From assembly GCA_949296785.1 (NCBI GenBank), contig CASFRQ010000129.1, positions 1-19,165 on the forward strand: a stretch of DNA of 19,165 nt, in the 5' to 3' direction. Made by a program: the position numbers and the translations under genes. This DNA comes from an uncultured Alphaproteobacteria bacterium. Lineage in GTDB: Bacteria > Pseudomonadota > Alphaproteobacteria > CASFRQ01 > SAAU01. Shown piece after piece: positions 14,084-19,165 of the stretch. Position 1 is the stretch's first letter; each line of letters begins with the position of its first letter. Under the pieces are notes generated by a model. The model was not told the origin of the DNA, did no database searches, and worked only from the letters and a program-made list of their open reading frames with translations.

Positions 14084-15310
14084 ATGGAACAGGTTTTCCC
14101 CGCGTCAGGTCTTCTTTTAAGCGTCCTTTTGGTATTGCAGGTTATTTTTGCCGGCCTTTTGGTTTTGATTTTCAAAAGGCAGAGTGCCGGCCGACAACAG
14201 GAGGCGCAGCAGGAAGCCCAGATGGAGCTGCAAAAAATTATCCAGCAGGATATTGTCCGGTTGGAACGAACGGGCAAGGAGGATTCAAAGGCTTTAAGAG
14301 AAGAGCTTTTGAAAACCATTTTGCATTTCAGCGATTCTTTAAGGGGGACGGTGGAAACGCAGCTGGAAAAACAACGGCAGGAAAACGCCGAAAAGCTGGA
14401 AAAAATGCGCATGACGGTGGATGAAAAGCTGCAAACGACTTTGGAAAAACGGCTGGGCGAATCTTTTTCTTTGGTCAGCGAACGGTTGGAAAAGGTGCAC
14501 CAAGGTCTGGGCGAGATGCAGAATCTGGCGGTGGGCGTCGGCGATTTGAAAAAAGTGCTGACCAATGTCAAAACGCGCGGCACATGGGGTGAGGTGCAGC
14601 TCGGCGCTTTGTTGGAACAGGTTTTGACGACGGACCAGTATCTGAAAAACGCCAAAATCAAGAAAAATTCCGGCGAGGTTGTGGAATATGTCATCCGTCT
14701 GCCCGGCGCCGAGGAGGGGGAAGAGGTATGGATTCCCATAGACTCCAAATTTCCGGTGGAGGATTACGAACGGTTGTTGGCCGCCTCCGAAAAAGCGGAC
14801 GCCGCTGGCGTGGAAGCGATGGGGGTGGAGCTGGAGCGAAGAATAAAGCTGGAGGCGCGCCGGATTAGGGAAAAATATATCCTGCCGCCGAAAACGACGG
14901 ATTTCGCCCTGATGTTCCTGCCGACGGAAGGGTTGTACGCCGAAGTGATGCGCCGTCCCGGCTTGGCGCAGGAAATGCAGAACAAAGAGCGGATTGTCCT
15001 GACCGGACCCAGCACTTTGGGGGCGTTTTTAAGTTCTTTGCAGATGGGATTCCGCACCTTGGCCATTCAGAAACGTTCCGGGGAAGTGTGGAAAATTTTG
15101 GGCGAGGCGCAAACGGAATTTATGAAATACGGCGACTGGGTGGATAAAGTGAAAGGGTATCTGGAGGCGGCGAGCAAGACTTTGGACAACGCCGGCACCC
15201 GTACCCGCGCGATTGAGAGGAAGCTGAAAGATGTGGAAGTTTCCACTTTACAGTATAAACCGCCCGTGGATGAAATATCCGATTTGACAAAACCCGCCTC
15301 CGGGGAGTAA
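14084..15310 (+). CDS. rmuC: DNA recombination protein RmuC
   Basis: This is a 408-residue RmuC-family protein. An N-terminal membrane helix (about residues 8-30) is followed by a long coiled coil (about 35-140, rich in Glu, Lys and Gln). The conserved RmuC domain then has GDLKKVLTNVKTRGTWGEVQ, IPIDSKFPVEDYERLL and the ILPPKTTDFALMFLPTEGLY block. RmuC limits inversion at short inverted repeats in E. coli; a nuclease-like fold has been proposed and its biochemical role is not settled. The ribosome site is weak (AGAACAG). It is divergent from the DUF3108 gene, with an 87-base gap carrying TATACT at 14035-14040. It may share a transcript with the yqeY-like gene 86 bases downstream. Confidence 0.95.
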   Translation: MEQVFPASGLLLSVLLVLQVIFAGLLVLIFKRQSAGRQQEAQQEAQMELQKIIQQDIVRLERTGKEDSKALREELLKTILHFSDSLRGTVETQLEKQRQENAEKLEKMRMTVDEKLQTTLEKRLGESFSLVSERLEKVHQGLGEMQNLAVGVGDLKKVLTNVKTRGTWGEVQLGALLEQVLTTDQYLKNAKIKKNSGEVVEYVIRLPGAEEGEEVWIPIDSKFPVEDYERLLAASEKADAAGVEAMGVELERRIKLEARRIREKYILPPKTTDFALMFLPTEGLYAEVMRRPGLAQEMQNKERIVLTGPSTLGAFLSSLQMGFRTLAIQKRSGEVWKILGEAQTEFMKYGDWVDKVKGYLEAASKTLDNAGTRTRAIERKLKDVEVSTLQYKPPVDEISDLTKPASGE

Positions 15311-15396
15311 AAAAGAAAAAGCGCCGGTTTTTCTTTCGTGTCTTCGGGCGGACGGAAAAGCGGTTAAAAGTATTCTAACAAAACAAGGTGATAAAA

Positions 15397-15852
15397 ATGC
15401 TCAGAGAAAAAATCAAAGAAGAAACAAAACAGGCGATGTTGGCGCATGACGCGGAAAAGCTGTCTGCCTTAAGGCTTATCAGCGCGGCTTTGAAAGATAA
15501 AGACATCGCGGCGCGTCCCGCCGGCAAGGCGGACGGCATTTCCGATGAGGAAATTTTAAGTCTGCTGCAATCCATGATTAAGCAGCGCAACGAAAGCATT
15601 GAAATGTATAAAAAAGGCGGCCGCCAGGATCTGGTTGACAAGGAACAGGCGGAGGTTGATGTTATCAAATCCTTCCTGCCGCAACAGTTAAGCGAGGAGG
15701 AAACTGCCCGCATCGTGGCCGAAACGATACAGGCGGTCGGCGCCTCTTCCATGAAAGACATGGGAAAAGTCATGGGGGCTTTGCGCGGCAAGTATGTCGG
15801 AACGATGGACTTTGCCAAAGCTTCCGCTTTGATTAAGGAACAATTATCGTAA
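15397..15852 (+). CDS. GatB/YqeY domain-containing protein
   Basis: This 151-residue protein belongs to the YqeY family, related to the tRNA-binding tail domain of GatB. It is helical throughout: LREKIKEETKQAMLA, then SALRLISAALKDKDI, EEILSLLQSMIKQRNESIE and the conserved SFLPQQLSEEE, ending in the MGKVMGALRGKYVG turn typical of the family. I chose the ATG at 15397 because AAGGTG stands 6 bases before it; a GTG at 15388 is part of that ribosome site. YqeY proteins may bind tRNA or amidotransferase partners, but their role is not settled. In alphaproteobacteria the gene commonly lies just before dnaG, as here. Confidence 0.92.
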   Translation: MLREKIKEETKQAMLAHDAEKLSALRLISAALKDKDIAARPAGKADGISDEEILSLLQSMIKQRNESIEMYKKGGRQDLVDKEQAEVDVIKSFLPQQLSEEETARIVAETIQAVGASSMKDMGKVMGALRGKYVGTMDFAKASALIKEQLS

Positions 15853-16348
15853 AGCGCAGAGCGCCGAGCCGGAGGAGCTATGGTCGGATTATAAGGGTGC
15901 GAGGCGGAAATAAAACAGGCGCGAGTGCGGACGCGCGCGGAAAAGCGAAATAATCGGAAGAGGGTTTATTTCTTTCCGGTTGTTTTGCGTGCAGGGTATA
16001 GTTTTGACAAAACGGTTGAAAGGCAGCGCGGGAATGAGGGTTGTGACGGGCGGGCGATTCTGTGGAAGGGCTTATGCCCCGGGGCGAATGAAAATACGGA
16101 ACGAAAAGCAAGTAACAAGCAACCCCGGCGCCTGATAAAATCGGCGAAGTAAATCAAAAAAAACGCAAAGAGGAAGCGGAATAAAAAACAAGGGAAAACA
16201 TAGATAAGAAACGCAAGGCAAAAAGGATTCCCGGCAAAAGACAAAGACCGGTCAAGCGGTCGGGCAAGGCTGCAGGAAAAGCTTGGCGGAAAAAAAGTAA
16301 AATAAAAACGAAAACAAAATAAAAAGTATACGGTACGGCAAAGTAAAG
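15853..16348 (+). other. Purine-rich spacer and leader before dnaG
   Basis: There is no gene here, yet the sequence is compositionally odd. The + strand is strongly enriched in A and G, and from about 16150 there is very little T outside a few short runs. Short paired elements include a palindrome GCCCCGGGGC (16076-16085) and GACCG/CGGTC around 16245-16260. The T-rich complement yields a Phe-rich minus-strand ORF starting at TTG, which I take to be spurious. The stretch may be an unusually long dnaG leader. Confidence 0.55.
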
Positions 16349-16370
16349 GCAGAATTTAAGCAGAATTTAA
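16349..16370 (+). repeat. Tandem repeat, two copies of an 11-mer
   Basis: GCAGAATTTAA occurs twice in tandem with no mismatch, ending 12 bases before the dnaG start codon and next to its AAAAGGA ribosome site. Confidence 0.75.
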
Positions 16371-16382
16371 AAGGAAAAGCAA

Positions 16383-18224
16383 ATGGCGTTTGACCCAAGA
16401 TTTTTGGAAGAGCTGAAATCAAGAATTTCCTTGTATTCCGTCATCTCCCGAAAGGTGAAGCTGCGGCGAAAGACGGGGCATTCCTACGCCGGTTTATGCC
16501 CGTTTCACAACGAAAAGACGCCTTCTTTCATCGTGGATGAGAACAAAGGCTTTTACCATTGTTTCGGTTGCGGCGCGCATGGCAATATTTTTGACTTTAT
16601 GGTCAACGCTTTTCATATGAGTTTCCCGGAGGCGGTGGAGCAGTTGGCGGGTCAGGCGGGGCTGCCGATGCCGGTGATGAGCGAACAGCAACAAAAAGAG
16701 GTGAAGAAAAGAAAGTCTCTTTTTGAAATCATGGAGGAAGCTTGCCGCTTTTATGAGCATAAGTTGCTGGAGCACGACGGTGAAAAAGCGGTGGCGTATT
16801 TGAAAAAGAGGGAGATTTCACGCTCTTTGGCGTCTCGTTTTCGTCTGGGCTACGCGACGGTTTTCAGCGATATGCATAAACACCTTTTGGAAAAAGGGGC
16901 GGATATTAAGGATTTGGAAGCGCTCGGGCTGGTAACCAAACCGGATCCGACGGGTTCCCGCAAACAGAAGGATTATTTCCGCGATCGCCTGATGTTTCCG
17001 ATTACAAACCGTCAGGGAAAGGTGATTGCTTTCGGCGGGCGTATCATGACGGATGGGGAACCAAAGTATTTAAACTCCCCGGAAACGGAGCTTTTCCACA
17101 AAAGCGATGTGTTATACGGCCTGCACCAGGCGTTGGACGCCGTTCATAAAACGGGTGAAATTTTGGTCTGCGAAGGGTATGTGGATGTGATTTCTCTGCA
17201 CGGGGCCGGGATAGAAATCGCCGTGGCGCCTTTGGGGACCGCTTTGACGGAAGACCATTTGAAACTTTTGTGGAGCCTGTCGGACGAACCTTTCCTCTGC
17301 TTTGACGGGGATAAGGCGGGGATTAAGGCGTCTTACCGCGCCTGCGACAGGGCGTTGCCGATGCTGGCGGGCGGGAAGTCTTTGCGCTTTGTTTTTTTGC
17401 CGGATGATTTGGACCCGGATGATTTTATTAAACAAAGGGGGGCCGAAGCTTTCAGGGAGTATTTGAAAAAACCGGTCAGCCTGTTTGATTTGGTGTGGAG
17501 CCGTTTAACTTCCGGAAAGGATTTTTCCACGCCGGAACGCAAGGCCGGCCTTGAAAAGGAAATTCGGCAAACGGCGGAGTTGATACAGGATCCGGCCGTT
17601 CGCAGTTTTTATTTCAGGCAGATGAAAGAGGAGTTTTGGAAAATGTTTTCTGCCCGCGCCGATGTCGGTTCCGGAACGGCGGGTTATGGGCAGGCAGGTT
17701 TTCCATTAAAGAGAAAAAAAGGAAACGGGAAGGCGGTTTTTTTGCCGAAAGACGATAAAATATCCTTGAAAAGAGTTCCTCGTTTGTCTCCGGAAAGGGA
17801 GGAAATTCTGACGCTTTTGGCATATTTGGTTTGCTATCCGCAGGTGGCTCAAAAACGGGCGGAAGATTTTTTTAACCTTTCTGTGACAGACCAAAAGATA
17901 GACGGCTTGCGTCAGTTTTTGGTTCAAAAGGTTGTTGAAACGGAAGAGCCGGAGAGGGAGGAAATGCTTTCTTTTTTAAGCCAGAGGCCGGAGGCAAGTG
18001 CTTTGTCCGCCCCGATAGAACGGTTGTTCCGCACGCCGCGCGACGAATGGGAAGCGGAGGGGGAGCTTGACAAAATGTTCGGTCTTATCCATATTTCGTC
18101 TTTGGAAAAAGAATTGAAAGAGTTAGCCGACCGTTTGGCTCAAGAACCCTCTCAAGAGCTTTTGGAACGATATCTGGCTTTAAAGCGGGAAAAAGAAGAA
18201 CTTTTGGAAAGTTCTGTTTCTTAA
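16383..18224 (+). CDS. dnaG: DNA primase
   Basis: DnaG makes the RNA primers for chromosome replication in contact with the DnaB helicase. The 613 residues show the full bacterial order. The N-terminal CHC2 zinc domain has ligands C39, H42, C60 and C63 (LCPFH and YHCFGCG). The RNA-polymerase core contains YFRDRLMFPITN and FGGRI. The TOPRIM metal site has CEGYVDV with E264 and CFDGDKAG with D308 and D310. The C-terminal region, from about 440, carries the DnaB-interaction helices. AAAAGGA provides the ribosome site. The gene is preceded by a 530-base noncoding stretch and followed by rpoD, the conserved macromolecular-synthesis order. Confidence 0.97.
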   Translation: MAFDPRFLEELKSRISLYSVISRKVKLRRKTGHSYAGLCPFHNEKTPSFIVDENKGFYHCFGCGAHGNIFDFMVNAFHMSFPEAVEQLAGQAGLPMPVMSEQQQKEVKKRKSLFEIMEEACRFYEHKLLEHDGEKAVAYLKKREISRSLASRFRLGYATVFSDMHKHLLEKGADIKDLEALGLVTKPDPTGSRKQKDYFRDRLMFPITNRQGKVIAFGGRIMTDGEPKYLNSPETELFHKSDVLYGLHQALDAVHKTGEILVCEGYVDVISLHGAGIEIAVAPLGTALTEDHLKLLWSLSDEPFLCFDGDKAGIKASYRACDRALPMLAGGKSLRFVFLPDDLDPDDFIKQRGAEAFREYLKKPVSLFDLVWSRLTSGKDFSTPERKAGLEKEIRQTAELIQDPAVRSFYFRQMKEEFWKMFSARADVGSGTAGYGQAGFPLKRKKGNGKAVFLPKDDKISLKRVPRLSPEREEILTLLAYLVCYPQVAQKRAEDFFNLSVTDQKIDGLRQFLVQKVVETEEPEREEMLSFLSQRPEASALSAPIERLFRTPRDEWEAEGELDKMFGLIHISSLEKELKELADRLAQEPSQELLERYLALKREKEELLESSVS

Positions 18225-18544
18225 GTTTTTCCGGGGCGCTTTGAAATTGACTGCTTGTTTTTTTGCAATGTGGTTTTTGTCAGAATAATGGCACGATTGC
18301 GACGATACGGTTACGGGATAAAAAAAGGTTGTAACGATTTGTTTATGTCTTGATACATGTTAGGGGAGAGTTCCGTGTTCGGACGCAGTCGGAAAAGAGG
18401 AAAAAACTCTCTTATTTTCGCCTTTTCCTAATTTTTCCGGGTGGAAAATTTAAGAAATAATTGACATTCTTGGAAAAAAGAAGTACAAGGGTTTGTTAAA
18501 GATTTTAAAACGCTTTTTTTGTTTGAGTTTAGAGTGCCTTAGCG
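18225..18544 (+). other. dnaG-rpoD spacer
   Basis: This is 320 bases without a gene. It contains an imperfect hairpin AATTTTTCC/GGAAAATT near 18429-18450 and the rpoD promoter candidate. No good terminator for dnaG is visible, so readthrough from dnaG into rpoD is likely. Confidence 0.6.
18461..18489 (+). promoter_or_regulatory. Putative promoter of rpoD
   Basis: A perfect TTGACA (18461-18466) stands 17 bases before TACAAG (18484-18489; 4 of 6 consensus bases), 55 bases upstream of the rpoD start codon. Confidence 0.55.
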
Positions 18545-19165
18545 ATGATATCTTCACGAAATGACGACCGACAGATGAATGTTGCAGCGGACAGCGCTTT
18601 ATTCGGCTCTTTGCCCGTGGCTGTAAAAAAGCTGATTGAGCGGGGGCAGGAAAAAGGCTTTATCACGGTGGACGAGTTGAATGCCGTTTTGCCTCCGGCA
18701 AAAGAAGCCTCCGAAATTATTGAAGATGTTATGAGCGTTATTTCCGGTCTGGACATTAACTTCATAGATTCGGAGGACGAAATGGCTTCCGAAGATGAAA
18801 GTGAGGAAGACGATGACTTCCCCCCCGTCGATGAGGAAGATGAGTTTGATGCGGAGGATGTTGACGGCGTTTTGCCGGAAGGGGGAAAAGCATCCGACCC
18901 GGTACGCATGTACCTGAAGGAAATGGGGGCGGTGGAGCTTTTGTCCCGCGAGGGGGAAATCGCCATTGCCAAAAGGATTGAAGCGGGTTCCGATTTAATG
19001 ATTGAGGGATTGTGTCAAAGCGCTTTGACCTTTAAGGCTCTTTCTTCCTGGCACGCCGATCTGTTGGCGGGAAAAATGCTGTTGCGCGACATCATTGATT
19101 TGGACGCGACCTATGATATGGAACCGAACCGGTCCCAATTGTCTTTGGCGGAAAAGGAACGCCGA
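18545..19165 (+). CDS. rpoD: Primary sigma factor RpoD (N-terminal part, runs off the window)
   Basis: The frame is open from the ATG at 18545 to the last base, giving 207 codons. Residues about 25-75 (VAVKKLIERGQEKGFITVDE and the following helices) are region 1.1, which keeps the free sigma factor from binding DNA. An acidic linker rich in Asp and Glu follows (about 75-115), then region 1.2 as DPVRMYLKEMGAVELLSREG, where ALEEREL-type contacts to the discriminator begin. The last part enters the non-conserved region between 1.2 and 2.1 typical of proteobacterial RpoD. The start is the first ATG after an in-frame TAG at 18530. Its ribosome site is poor (AGAG), and an ATG ten codons on is the alternative. 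RpoD directs most housekeeping transcription. Confidence 0.95.
   Translation, partial: MISSRNDDRQMNVAADSALFGSLPVAVKKLIERGQEKGFITVDELNAVLPPAKEASEIIEDVMSVISGLDINFIDSEDEMASEDESEEDDDFPPVDEEDEFDAEDVDGVLPEGGKASDPVRMYLKEMGAVELLSREGEIAIAKRIEAGSDLMIEGLCQSALTFKALSSWHADLLAGKMLLRDIIDLDATYDMEPNRSQLSLAEKERR

Noticed and set aside
15966..16244. 92-codon minus-strand ORF with a Phe-rich, membrane-like start
   Set aside because: It starts at TTG without a ribosome site, and the Phe/Leu richness follows from the T-rich complement of the purine-rich spacer.
1..19165. CRISPR arrays, insertion sequences, rRNA, tRNA genes
   Set aside because: No regularly spaced repeats, transposase ORFs, terminal inverted repeats with target duplications, or RNA gene cores were seen anywhere in the window.

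Overview
The window looks like chromosomal DNA of an alphaproteobacterium with moderate-to-low GC. The main evidence is the + strand order rmuC, yqeY-like, dnaG, rpoD (yqeY-like/dnaG/rpoD is a common alphaproteobacterial arrangement), together with an RpoH-type sigma factor. Trp is encoded by TGG in the conserved genes, and TGA ends two ORFs, so the standard bacterial code applies. Coding density is low (about 73% by my tally), with several long AT-rich, hairpin-bearing gaps. This would fit a host-associated or gut lineage, but that is inference.

Layout. 1-610: 3' end of an RND efflux pump gene and its terminator. 822-2363: a minus-strand exported nitroreductase-like protein and a DUF805 membrane protein gene broken by an in-frame TGA. 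2562-4401: a HAD-family hydrolase gene behind a near-consensus promoter, then a convergent alpha/beta-hydrolase lipoprotein gene. 4402-5867: a 1.5-kb stretch with no convincing protein gene, holding a promoter, a set of strong helices and a rho-independent terminator that together look like an unidentified structured RNA of about 235 nt. 5868-6838: rpoH with its terminator and promoter. 7411-9340: a two-gene operon of unrecognised function, flanked by long noncoding stretches. 10069-13996: minus-strand genes aspS, an M50-like membrane metalloprotease and a DUF3108-type lipoprotein. 14084-19165: rmuC, yqeY-like, a purine-rich leader, dnaG and the 5' part of rpoD.

How it fits together. The right-hand third is housekeeping: primase and the primary sigma factor form the macromolecular-synthesis cluster, and RmuC has a DNA-maintenance role. 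RpoH supplies the stress sigma factor. AspRS carries the His associated with non-discriminating enzymes, which would imply tRNA-dependent Asn synthesis through GatCAB. The envelope genes (RND pump, two lipoproteins, M50-like protease, DUF805) are single genes with no obvious shared pathway. The best candidates for something undescribed are the structured RNA at about 4588-4824 and the unknown gene pair at 7475-9284.
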